A stretch of DNA of 64,000 nt from Benincasa hispida (lineage: Eukaryota > Streptophyta > Magnoliopsida > Cucurbitales > Cucurbitaceae): assembly GCF_009727055.1 (NCBI RefSeq), contig NC_052349.1, forward strand, positions 48,156,085 to 48,220,084. Reading direction: 5' to 3'. Shown here piece after piece: positions 34,601 to 44,770 of the stretch (position 1 is its first letter; every line of letters begins with the position of its first letter). The notes beneath the pieces were generated by a model. That model had not been told where the DNA came from and ran no database searches. It was given only the letters and a program-made list of their open reading frames with translations. The position numbers were made by a program, and so were the translations under genes.

Positions 34601-35563
34601 GATTCATAAGTAGTATGACGAATCAAATTGTTCATTGAAGGGTCAGTGGGAACTTGAGGAACAATATGTATTTACAGGGATAAAACAATAATTTTGACCC
34701 AGCTGTAATTACGAATGACCTGTGAGGGATCAACTTACTGATTATGGTTTTGGACAAAAATATATCTACAGTGAGGAGAGTACAACTATCGAGCTATAGT
34801 GGTGTGTCTTGAAAGTTAACGAATAGTAATTAATTCGATAAAGAGTTTAATGAATTAATTACAAATCGTTGGAGCTCATGATCTGTAGGTCCATTAGGTC
34901 CTTCTATTAGCTCTTAAATTGGAATAACAAATTAAGTATTGATGTACGAAATTAGGGTTATGAATTTGAAGTGTTCAAATTCAATTTTAGGGTTTTCAAT
35001 TGATGTGATAATCATCTTTAAAAAATAAAATAAAATGATTTTTGAAATAATCTTTAAGTTAGTGGATTTTTCCAAATTTCGGGAAAAATCCACTAACTAC
35101 ATTTTAATAGATTATCACCAAAATCCAATTTAATTATGTGATAATCACCAATCAGGTGGTGTGATCCATGCAGCCTATTAGTTTTGCATGATTTCTATCT
35201 ATATACAGATACTCCATGTAGAAACCTTATCAAGGAATCTAAGTTTACTTATGAAGTGAAAAATCTGAAAACCTTATTCAACCCTCACTAGTTCATCCAC
35301 AATTCAGCTTGGTTTGAGTGTTTCCACCACACATTCCTTCTTGAGCATAGTGGAAAAGATCTTGGTGGTGGTCTTCTTGTAGATTCAAGCTCAATTCTGG
35401 TGAAATTCTACTGAATTCGTGGAAGAGATCTTCAAAAGTAATATGTGTTTCAAACCTTCTTATGAATGTCATATGAATAGCATGTTTCAAACTATAATTA
35501 AATGTAGTTTAAGTGCTTATTGATTATGAAGTCTTCTGTTGCATGTTATATTATTCTTATAAT

Positions 35564-35575
35564 TGGTATCAGAGC
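35564..35575 (+). other. C2 primer-binding site
   Basis: TGGTATCAGAGC, initiator tRNA-Met type, two bases after the C2 5' LTR end. Confidence 0.9.
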
Positions 35576-37789
35576 ATGATTTAAGCACTTAACTATTGTT
35601 AATTTGAGTTTGGTGGGTGTTATTCATGAACTGTATGAAAATAGTACATTGATATGGTTTTTCAGTGTTTTGGCATTTGAATCTTTTGAATTATGTTGTT
35701 TCTCTAGTAATTGGCTCTTGTTTGATGAGCCTTAATATGTGTTTAAGAGACTGTAATTCATATGAAGTCATTAGAAGTTGAAATTAAGTTTTAATTGAAG
35801 AAAGAAGTAAGAAGGCCGAGTTGCAGATTTCAAGTTCGTCAGCTTCTATTTAAATTTCAAGAGAGATTGGACCAAGTTCGAGCGAGATTTCAAGTTCAAG
35901 CGAGATTTTGAATCGAGTTTGAGCGAGATTTCTAGTTCGAGTGAGTTTTTGATGGAATTTCAAGCAAGGTTCAAGTTCGAGCGACATTTTGAATCAAGTC
36001 TGAGCGAGATTTTGATGGGTTAAGTGAGAGATTCCAACGAGCCAGCGAGAGATCAAGTTTGAGCGAGATTTCAACCAGCAGCGAGAGATCGAGTTTGAGT
36101 GAGAATTTCAGCATGGAGCAAGATTATGTTCAAAACGAGCGAGATCTTGGTCCAGCAGCGAGATTCGGTTTATCCAAGCTAGATTCTTGAACCGGTTTGT
36201 TGAGGATTCATTGGTTTGACCAATTTTCTTCAAACTTGACCCAGTTCACTTTCAAAAAGTGTTTTGATTAGTCCGGTTTAGGTGGTTCACATCGTTCAAT
36301 CCATTTGGGTCGGATTGGAGTTGTTCGCTGGCCCGGAAGTGGTTTGGAGCTGTTTCTTGTTGTTTTTGTAATACTTAGGCTTTTGTTTTTTCTTAAAAAT
36401 GCCAAAACTAAAACCCATAATCAATATGTTTCAATTATTTATGCATGTGATGTATGTTATAATTAAATAAATCTTTTATGTGCATACAATATGCCATGTA
36501 GATTTAAAATCCACCATAGAAAGCATGTTACATGCATTAAAAGTATGTTAAAATTGTTATAATATATATGTATGCATGTATAGGGTTTTCTTTAATATAA
36601 ATGTTATATTGAATGATGAATGCCATTGATGTATGTTGTGGATGTTTAGCATATCTATTTTTGTAAGTGTTTTATACAAGAAATTAAGAACTTTAAAATC
36701 CATTAACAAAGATACACAACATGCTCACTTAGGTTAACAACTAGTTTTAACTATTAAAATAGATTGTTACCTTATAAAATTTGGTTACAAACTCAAATCG
36801 GTTCATAAACCTGTAGGTTGGGGGTACTTAAGTTGACGGTTTATGTAACACCTACCTGGGGAATATGACCAAAATATTGAGCGTTGTTAACTAATTTTAT
36901 GAGTTGTGTGAGCGGTGTGAGGTTTAAAACTAGTTTAAACACTTAGACATCGTAAGGTTATATCCAAATATAAATTTTATATTTGGATAAAAATGATATA
37001 GATTAGGTTGTTTAAAAGTTAGCCGTTTTTAACCTAAGTAAATAGATACCCAAACATTTAGAGCACTTCAATGGGAGATTAACAATATATTTGATATATA
37101 GTTATTAGCTCTCACGTCCTCAAGAGTTCACACCGTGAGATCCATGCTCGGCTTCGTATCGCTTTTACTGCGGCTACTCCAATCAGAAAGTGTTTGCATG
37201 GGTCAATAATAAGGTGAATGGGAGAAGTAATTCATAGTAAGTGGGTGAAGGAAATGTACCAACATTATCCTACGGTCTCCTCTATTAGTTTGAACCGTGG
37301 GATTCCTATGTTGCGCCTGCTGTCACTTTTAGGTGACACTAGCTAGTCGTTAACCACGGCGATCCCTACAAAGGGTTGTAACATAAGATTTGGAACAACC
37401 CAAGCTTCAGTAATGAATAGGGTCTTGTAGTTCCGTCATGGATATTTTCTTCCCTCTCGGGGGCATATTCATACCGTTCTATAAAATCTGAAAATGGCGG
37501 GTCACACTTACAAGAATTACTAATCGTTAGTAAAGATCTTGACCGAAAACGATAACCAAAAGAACTATAGGAATAAAGAGTTATTCCAATATAGTATTTG
37601 GTCAAGAATTGTCTCGCTTCAGTGAAGGAATTGTTAATTGCCCTACGGTAGCAATTGTTCTAAATCACTAAAGTACTGTTGTAAATAGATAAATATTTTT
37701 TATACTTTATTATCTTTTGCTAAAATTGGATTTAGATGCATAAGTTTAATAGAATTTTTTAAAATTTTTCAGCAATGTTAAATTAAATT
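35576..37789 (+). other. C2 untranslated leader with GAGCGAG tract
   Basis: A 2.2-kb leader without real ORFs. 35870-36180 is an irregular repeat of GTTCGAGCGAGATTT-like units. 36420-37230 parallels the C1 leader and ends at CATAGTAAGTG. 37260-37790 is extra sequence with no match that I recognise. The gag start should lie near its right end. Confidence 0.6.
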
Positions 37790-38560
37790 ATACAACTGCT
37801 TATTTCTGATAAGTTTAACAGAGAAAGATATTCAAACAGGAAATCCAACATTAATGCGATATTAGTTGTGGATGATTTAAGGTTTGTGTTGACGGAGGAA
37901 TGTCCTCTGGTTCCAGTACAATAGCGAACCGAAATGTTCGAGACATCTATGATCTGTGGGTTAGGGCTAACGAAAAATTCGGGTCTTATATCTTAGCAAG
38001 TATAGCCGATGTACTGAATAAGAAACATGAGGTGATGCCCATCGCCTGTGACATAATGGCGTCGCTCTAGAAGATGTTCGAGCAATCGCCATCCTTTGTT
38101 CAACATGGAACCATTAAATATGTTTACAGTACTCGCATGAAAAATGGTACCAACATTAGAGAACATGTTCTCGATATGATGGTCCAATTTAATATTGTTG
38201 AGGCTCATGGGGCGATGATAGAAGAAATTAGTCAAGTCAGTATGATATTAAAATCTCTTCCGGAGAGTTATCTACCTTTCAGAATCAATGCTGTTAAATT
38301 ACTTACAATTTGACTACGTTGTTGAACGAGTTATAGACATATCAGTCTATGATGAAACTTAAAGAAAGTGAAGTAAACGTTATTTCTCGATCCAAAATTT
38401 TTGTAAAGGGATCGATTTCTGGAACAAAACCCACTAATAAAAAGAAGTCTGTTACCTCTTTTTCAAAAGACAAATCTGTACAAAATATCTTGTTTTTTCA
38501 AGAGGTGTTCATATTTGTTCTGCAAGACTCGAAAATAACCTGTACATATTAAAACCAACT
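37790..38560 (+). pseudogene. C2 gag (UBN2-type), decayed
   Basis: LISDKFNRERYSNRKSNINA and VVDDLRFVLTEECPLVPVQ mark the N-terminus of copia Gag. SRTRMKNGTNIREHVLDMMVQ-like sequence follows, with QVSMILKSLPESYLPFRINAV (38235-38300). Stops after VPVQ and near 38072 and several shifts break it. At about 38500 the reading jumps from KDKSVQNILF to GVHICSARLENNLYILKP, which belongs after protease, so the zinc knuckle and protease are deleted. The product would have been the particle shell. Confidence 0.8.
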
Positions 38561-39326
38561 GAAGCAAAAGCCATTCTAAACATAGAGATGTTTAAAACAA
38601 CTGAGACTCAAAATAAAAAAACGAAAAGTTTCTCCTAACGGCTATCTTTGGCACCTCAGACTTCGTCACACTAATCTCAACAGGATTGAGAGACTTGATC
38701 AAAAACTGTCATCTAAGTCGGTTAGAAGATAGTTCTTTACCTCCACGTGAATCATGTCTGGAGGGAAAAATGACAAAAAGATCTTTCTCTGAAAAAGGTT
38801 TTCGTGCCAAAGAGTCTTTCGAACTTGTATATTCAGACGTATGTGGTTCGATGAGTGTAAAAGCACGAGGAGGCTATCAGTATTTTGTCAGTTTTATTCA
38901 TGATTATATAGAATAAGTCAGCGTAAAACCACATACGCCAGAAGTCTAAATAAGTCAGAAGTAAATATAGACTTATTTAGAACACCACAACAAAATGGAG
39001 TTGCAGAAAGGAGAAGTTGAACCTTGTTAAACATGGTTCGATCAATGATGAGTTATGCTCAATTACCTCAATCCTTTTGGGTGTATGCAGTGCAAACTAT
39101 AGTATATATTCTAAACATTGTTCCTTCAAAAAGTGTTTAAGAAAAACCGTATGGATTATGGAAAGGACGCAAAACTAGTTTACGTCATTTCCGTATCTGG
39201 GGTTGTCCAACACATATGTTGGTATAAAATCCTAAGAAACTAGAAACACGTTCGAAGTTATGCCACTTTGTAGGATACCCTAAAAAAATAAAAAGAGGAC
39301 TCTTCTATGATCTCCAAGAAGATAAA
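38500..39326 (+). pseudogene. C2 pre-integrase and integrase remnant
   Basis: RLENNLYILKPTEAKAILN, then the degraded His region, GKMTKRSFSEKGFRAKESFE and SDVCGSMSVKARGGYQYFVS. The core then breaks off at about 38915 and resumes near 38980 with PQQNGVAERR-like bases, so the part with the second catalytic Asp is missing. FRIWGCPTHML-like and FVGYPKKIKRGLF-like sequence can be read to 39326 in mixed frames. No active integrase is possible. Confidence 0.75.
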
Positions 39327-40560
39327 GTGTTTGTATCGACAAATGCAACATTCTTGGAAGAAGATCATGTTAAAAATCATCTACCTCGCAGTAAACTAAT
39401 ATTACAAGAAATAACCAAAGATGCTACAGAAAAATCATCAAAAGTTGTTGGTCAAGCTGGTCCATCAATAAATGTTGTTGTCCCATCACATTCTTCTCAA
39501 GAGTTAAGTATGCCTCGACATAGTGGGAGGGTTATTCAACAACTTGAATGCTATATGGGTTTAACAGAAACAAAAAACATCATACAAGATGATGGATTAG
39601 AGGATCCATTATCCTTTAAAAAGGCAATGGAAGATGTTGACAGGGAAAAGTGGATAAAAGCCATGGACCTTAAAAGGGAGTCTATGTACTTCAACTCTAT
39701 CTGAGAACTCTTAGATCAACCACATGGGGTTAAACCTATAAGTTACAAATGAATCTACAAAAGAAAACGAGACAAAACTGGCAAAGTGCAAACCTACAAA
39801 GCCAGACTCGTGGCAAAAGGTTTTACCCATAGAGAAAGGGTTGATTATGAAGAAACCTTTTCTCCTGTTGCCATGATAAAGTCTATAAGAATACTTCTAT
39901 CCAATACCACATATTATGACTATAAAATATGGCAAATGGATATCAAGACAGCTTTTCTGAACGGCCATCTCGATGAGAGTATTTTTATGTCCCAACCAGA
40001 AGAATTCATCGAACAAGGACAGGAACGGAAAGTCTGTAAGCTTAAACGATCCATTTATGGGTTAAAAAAAGCTTCAAGATCTTGGAATATAAGATTTGAT
40101 ACTGCGATCAAATCTTATGGTTTTGAACAGAATGTTGACGAACCTTTTGTGTACAAGAAAATAGTCAACAAGACTGTAGCATTCTTAGTACTTTATGTTG
40201 ATGATATCTTGCTCATTGGGAATGAGACAATCTTTCTTGCTGACATAATGAGATGGTTAGCAACACAGTTCCAAATGAAAGATTTGGGTGATGCTCAATA
40301 TGTTATAGGGATACAGATTTTTCGAAATCGAAAGAATAGAACCTTGGCACTATCTCAAGCATCTTATATTGACAAGATGTTGTCAAGATATAATATGTGA
40401 AATTCCATAAAAAAAGGTATGTTACCTTCAAGACATGGAATTCATTTGTCAAAGGAACAGTGTCCTAAGACACCTTAAGATGTTGAGGAAATGACAAGAA
40501 TTCCATATTCATCTGCAGTTGGGAATTTGATGTATGCAATTTTATGTACACATCCTAGTA
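39327..40560 (+). pseudogene. C2 reverse transcriptase
   Basis: 39327-39704 encodes the linker with FVSTNATFLEEDHVKNH and the approach to the polymerase (EDPLSFKKAMEDVDREKWIK). Trp-to-stop changes at 39702 and 39750 divide it from 39786-40400, an open 204-codon stretch with ARLVAKGFTHRERVDYEETF, IWQMDIKTAFLNGHLDESIF, RSIYGLKKASRSWNIRFDTA and the intact box VLYVDDILLIGNE (about 40186-40224). YVIGIQIFRNRKNRTLALS closes it. Stops at 40398 and 40477 follow. Confidence 0.87.
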
Positions 40561-41170
40561 GATGCTTTGCAGTTGGAATCGTCAGCAGGTTCTAATCCAA
40601 TTCAGAGCACAGTCATTGGACTATTGTAAAAAAACATCCTCAAGTATCTAAGGAGAACGGGGGATTATATGCTTGTGTATGGACCTAAGGATTTGATCCT
40701 TACTGGATACACTGATTCTGATTTCCAGATTGACGTAGATTCATGGAAATCTACTTCAGGGTTAGTTTTCACTCTCAATGGAGGAGTTATAATTTGGAGA
40801 AGCATTAAGCACAGTTGTATTACTGACTCCACGATGGAAGCAGAATACGTAGCTGCATGTGAAGCCGCTAAAGAGGCAGTATGGCTACATATATTCTTGG
40901 CTGAATTGGAAGTAGTTCCAGATATGCACCTACCTATCACACTATATTGTGATAATAGTGGTGTTGTTGCCAGCTCAAATGAACCAAGGAGTCACAAACG
41001 TGGAAAACATATTGAAAGAAAGTACCATCTCATTAGAGAGATAGTACACCGATGAGACGTGATCGTCACGAAGATAGCCTTTGAAGACAACCTTGCTGAT
41101 CCTTTTACGAAGGCCCTCTTGACCAAAGTGTTTGACGGCCACCTAGTTGGACTAGGACTCCGAGCAACAT
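40561..41170 (+). pseudogene. C2 RNase H
   Basis: LILTGYTDSDFQIDVDSWKS, TDSTMEAEYVAACEAAKEAV, LYCDNSGVVASSNEPRSHKR and GKHIERKYHLIREIVHR are open from 40669 to 41055. KIAFEDNLADPFTKAL-like sequence follows in a broken frame. The catalytic acidic residues are in place, so this is the best preserved RNase H in the window, although it has no intact upstream enzyme. Confidence 0.85.
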
Positions 41171-41289
41171 AATCTAGGGCAAATGGGAGAATATCTATGA
41201 TATTAGAGATGTCCTAGTTTATTGTATTTTCCCTTTATGCTTCTCAACATTGTGATGTATATATTTATTCTCACTGGAGTTTTAGTCGA

Positions 41290-41299
41290 AGTGGGAGAT
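41290..41299 (+). other. C2 polypurine tract
   Basis: AGTGGGAGAT directly precedes the 3' LTR start TGTTGGGAATG, the typical copia plus-strand primer. Confidence 0.7.
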
Positions 41300-42654
41300 T
41301 GTTGGGAATGTCCTAGAACTCGCAGTTCGTAAATTTTGTGTTAAACATTCTATTTAACAATAAAATATTATTGAGTATCTTATTCAATAAAGTTGTTGAT
41401 TTTGCATTCTATTACGAAAATCCAATAAACATATCCATGACTATAGTATGAATACTTTAATTTTATGTAGTGACATAAACAGGATCAAGTTAATATTATA
41501 TAGCCTAAATGGTCTATAAGTATATAAATGAAATTGGGTATCTCATCCTGGTAACAATATTGGATGCGGCCCATTTTGTATAGGTAATACAAATGATGTG
41601 ATCCACATATCATTCATGTAGAGCCATGTGAGTAGGGGCATCCTATGTAATGAGTTTGCATATAGACTGGACTATGAAATAGTCACTTTTCTTTATAACA
41701 ACCATTTACTGTTAAAACTGACTATTTCATACTAAAGTAACCTACGGTAACTCGATCTTATTCCTAAGCTAGCTATAAACTCCTGTTTATTCAGGATTAT
41801 CCTTTGATCTGCATGAGTGAGAGTAGTCCAAGAGCACTACTCAATAAGCCTTCCATTTTGGGGATAAGACCAGATGGATAGCTGGGGACATAGCCCTGGA
41901 AGATGGAATTCACTCCAACCTGTTTTAGGGTTAAAGAGTTTAACAAATTAATTACAAATCGTTGGAGCTCATGATCTGTAGGTCCATTAGCTCCCTTTAC
42001 TAGCTCTTAAATTGGAATAACAAATTGAGTATTGATGTATGAAATTAGGGTTATGAATTTGAAATGTTCAAATTTAATTTTACGATTTTCAATTAATGTG
42101 ATAATCATCTTTAAAAAATAAAATAAAATGATTTTTGAAATCATCTTTAAGTTAGTGGATTTTTCCAAATTTTGGGAAAAATCCATTAACTACATTTTAA
42201 TGGATTATCACCAAAATCCAATCTAATTATGTGATAATCACCAAGTAGGTAGTGTCATCCATACAGCCTATTAGTTTTGCATGATTTCTATCTATATATA
42301 GAAGCTCCATGCATAAAGATTATCAAGGAATCCGAGTTTACTTACTGAAGTGAAAAATCTAAAAACCCTATTCAACCCTTACTAGTTCATCCATAATTCA
42401 GCTTGGTTTGAGTGTTGCCACCACACATTCCTTCTTGAGCATAGTGGAGAAGATCTTGGTGATGGTCTTCTTGTAGATTCAAGTTCAATCCTTGTGAAAT
42501 TATGGTGAATTCATGGAAGATATCTTCAAAGGTAATATGTGTTTCAAGCCCTCTTATGAATGTTATATGAATATCATGTTTAAAACTCAAATTAATGTAG
42601 TTTAAGTGCTTATTGATTATGAAGTCTTCCGTTGCATGTTATATTACTCCTACA
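41300..42654 (+). repeat. C2 3' LTR with internal deletion
   Basis: It starts TGTTGGGAATGTCC and ends ACTCCTACA, followed by the target repeat GGACT. It is about 310 bp shorter than the joined 5' LTR. The missing part lies after GTTTTAGGGTTA (about 41937), where the 5' copy still has the segment around the C1 insertion site. Confidence 0.88.
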
Positions 42655-43640
42655 GGACTTACCATTTGAAATCATGTGTGATGCTAGTAACCTAGAAGTG
42701 GGAGCAGTATTAGGACAAAGAGTTGACAAGAAATGCCATGTGATTTGTTTCACATCAAGAACACTCAATTCATCTCAAATCAATTATTCAACAACAGAAA
42801 AAGAATTTCTCTCTATAATTTTTGTTTTGGATGTTTAGATCTTACATTCTTGGTTTTCCAATAATCATTTTTAATGACCATGCTGCTGTCAGGTACATAA
42901 TGACGAAGAAAGAATCAAAACCCAGACTTGTCAGATGGATTCTCCTTTTACAAGAGTTCAACATAACCATCAAAGATAGAAAGGGATCCGTACATTCAGT
43001 GCCAGACCATCTAAGTCGAATCAAGAAAGAAGAAGAACGAATACCTATTAGAGAATACTTCCCATATGAACATCTTGTCAAGGTATCTACCTTCTTACGT
43101 GGTACGTCGACATGGTAAACTACTTGTTACAAGTAAGTTTCCTCTTAAAATGTCTTTGTCTAGAAAGTCTAAACTAAAAAGCGACTCTAAATAGTATGTG
43201 CGGGATCCTTCTTATCTATGAAAATTTTATTCTGATCAAATTATTAGGAGATGTCTCCCTAACGAAGAATTTGATACTGTTTTTATCATTTTGCCACGAA
43301 CAAACATGTGGTGGTCATTTCAGCCCTAAATGAACCACTAGAAAAAATTTAGATTCAGGACTATTCTAGGATTCTCTTTTTGCTGATTCCTATGCTTATT
43401 GTAAGTCTTGTGAAAAGTGTCAAAAATATAGATCTTTATCTAAAAGAAATGAAATGCCCCTTAATTCTATTCTGGTTTATGAAATATTTGACATTTGGGG
43501 TTTAGATTTCATGGGTCCATTTCCTTCTTCATTTGGAACTTGTATATTTTACTTGCGGTTCATTATGTTTCCAAGTGGGTCAAAGCAATCCCAACTAGGA
43601 AAAATTATTCATCTATTGTTTCAAAATTTCTTAAAGGTAA
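42655..43640 (+). pseudogene. G1 RNase H and integrase (after C2), truncated
   Basis: RNase H: DLPFEIMCDASNLEVGAVLG, ICFTSRTLNSSQINYSTTEK, EFLSIIFVLDV, a stop, then FNDHAAVRYIMTKKESKPRL and VPDHLSRI (to about 43020). Integrase: a zinc region with CGGHFSPK and CKSCEKCQKYRSLSKRNE, then DIWGLDFMGPFPSSFG and, in another frame, VHYVSKWVKAIPTRKN. It stops at about 43640, before the third catalytic residue, where C3 gag sequence starts. Frame breaks and stops make it inactive. Confidence 0.85.
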
Positions 43641-43644
43641 CATC

Positions 43645-44765
43645 TTTTTAGATTTGGAATCTTTACTTGAAAGTTTCCTCAATTTCCGTAGCAATGCTGT
43701 TTTGAACAGGATTGACTACAACCTGACCACTCTGCTCAATGAGCTATAGAGCTTCCAATCCTTGATGAAAAGCAAGGAACAGAAGAGTGAAGCAAATGTT
43801 ACTTCATCTTCTAAGAAGTTCCATTGGAAGAATAAGAAGGGTGGAAAAGGGGAAAGCTAACCCTGTAGTTGCTGCTCAAAGGGGTAGAAAACCCATCAAG
43901 GCTGCAAAGGCTATTTCCATTACAACCAAGATGGGCATTGGAAGAGGAACTACTCCAAATATTTGGCAAAAAAGAAGAAGGCCAAACAAGGTAAATATTG
44001 CTTACTTGTATTGGAAATATGCTTAGTAGAGAATGATGATTCTACCTATATTATAGACTCTAGGGCCACTAGCCATGTTTGTTTTTCATTTTCGGGAATT
44101 AGTTCCTGGTGGGAACTAGATGCTGGTGATATGACGATGCGGGTTGGAACTGAGCACGTCGTCTCGGCTGTGGCAGTGGGAGGTCTCCGGTTGACTTTAC
44201 AGAATAAATTTCTTATTTTAGAAAATGTTTATGTATTTCATGATTTAAAAAGGAACTTTGTATCTGTAAAGTGTTTACTTGAATGTTTATATAATATCAA
44301 CTTTCTTTTTAATAAAGTGTTTATTTCTAAGAATGGTGTTGATATTTGTTCTGAAAAACTGGAAAATAATCTTTATGTGCTAAGATTGTTAGCAACTAAC
44401 GCCCTCTATAACACAAAATTGTTTAAGACTATAGTAACTCAACATAAAAGACTTAAAATTTATCCTAAAGTAAATGCCCAACTTTGGCACCTAAGATTAT
44501 GACACATCAATCTCAATAGAATTGAGAGGTTGGTGAAGAATGGACTTCTAAGCGAGTTAGAAGAATTTACCTGTGTGTGAGTCATGCCTTGAAGACAAAA
44601 TAACTAAGAGACGTTTTAATGCAACATAAGTCTGAATTTTTTGACAAGTTCAAAGCATTCAAGGCTAAAGTTGAAAATGCTTCAAACAGAATGATTAAAA
44701 CATTTCGATCTGATTAAGGTGGAGAGTTTATGGATTTAACATTCCAGAATTATTCAATAGAACAT
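43645..44765 (+). pseudogene. C3 gag, protease and start of integrase
   Basis: Gag C-terminus: LESLLESFLNFRSNAVLNRI and DYNLTTLLNEL, then a stop. The zinc knuckle, expected CX2CX4HX4C before WKRNCP, reads YFHYNQDGHWKRNYS: all three Cys codons became Tyr (43912, 43921, 43951). Protease from 43963: the active site DSGA has become DSRATSH (Gly to Arg, again G-to-A). CLLECLYNINF, LENNLYVLR and LWHLRL lead to the pre-integrase segment. The integrase core is interrupted at 44771 just after IEHGI. Neither Gag nor protease can work. Confidence 0.85.
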
Positions 44766-44770
44766 GGAAT

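Larger units (their letters stand above)
23208..35561 (+). repeat. C2 5' LTR, in two pieces (23208-23915 and 34606-35561)
   Basis: The two pieces join across C1 at the GATTC target duplication and align with the 3' LTR at 41300-42654 and with the C4 LTR at 61860. The joined length is about 1.66 kb. A weak TATA-like CTATCTATATAC lies near 35200. The end (TTCTTATA, 35561) is two bases from the primer-binding site. Confidence 0.85.
23208..42654 (+). mobile_element. C2: Ty1/copia (Tork-like) element, host of C1
   Basis: The 5' LTR starts TGTTAGGAATGTCC and the 3' LTR TGTTGGGAATGTCC. Flanks are GGGCT (23203-23207) and GGACT (42655-42659), a 5-bp duplication with one change. The 5' LTR is split by C1 (23916-34600). 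Internal order: primer-binding site, a long leader, gag, integrase remnant, reverse transcriptase, RNase H, polypurine tract. Protease and much of integrase are deleted. It sits inside G1 pol between reverse transcriptase and RNase H. Confidence 0.88.
18021..43640 (+). mobile_element. G1: Athila-like Ty3/gypsy element, split by C2, 3' end deleted
   Basis: Order: 5' LTR, primer-binding site, gag, protease with the Athila-style DLGAS active site, reverse transcriptase, then an interruption by C2 (23208-42654), then RNase H and integrase from 42655. The reading is continuous across C2: ILRPPRWG before and DLPFEIMCDAS after. It ends inside the integrase core at about 43640, where C3 gag sequence follows, so its 3' part and 3' LTR are gone. 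Stops in gag and reverse transcriptase make it inactive. Confidence 0.85.

Noticed and set aside
37366..37605. Minus-strand 79-codon frame in the C2 leader
   Set aside because: No conserved motif, lies in leader DNA, and no promoter or relation to a known family could be seen.
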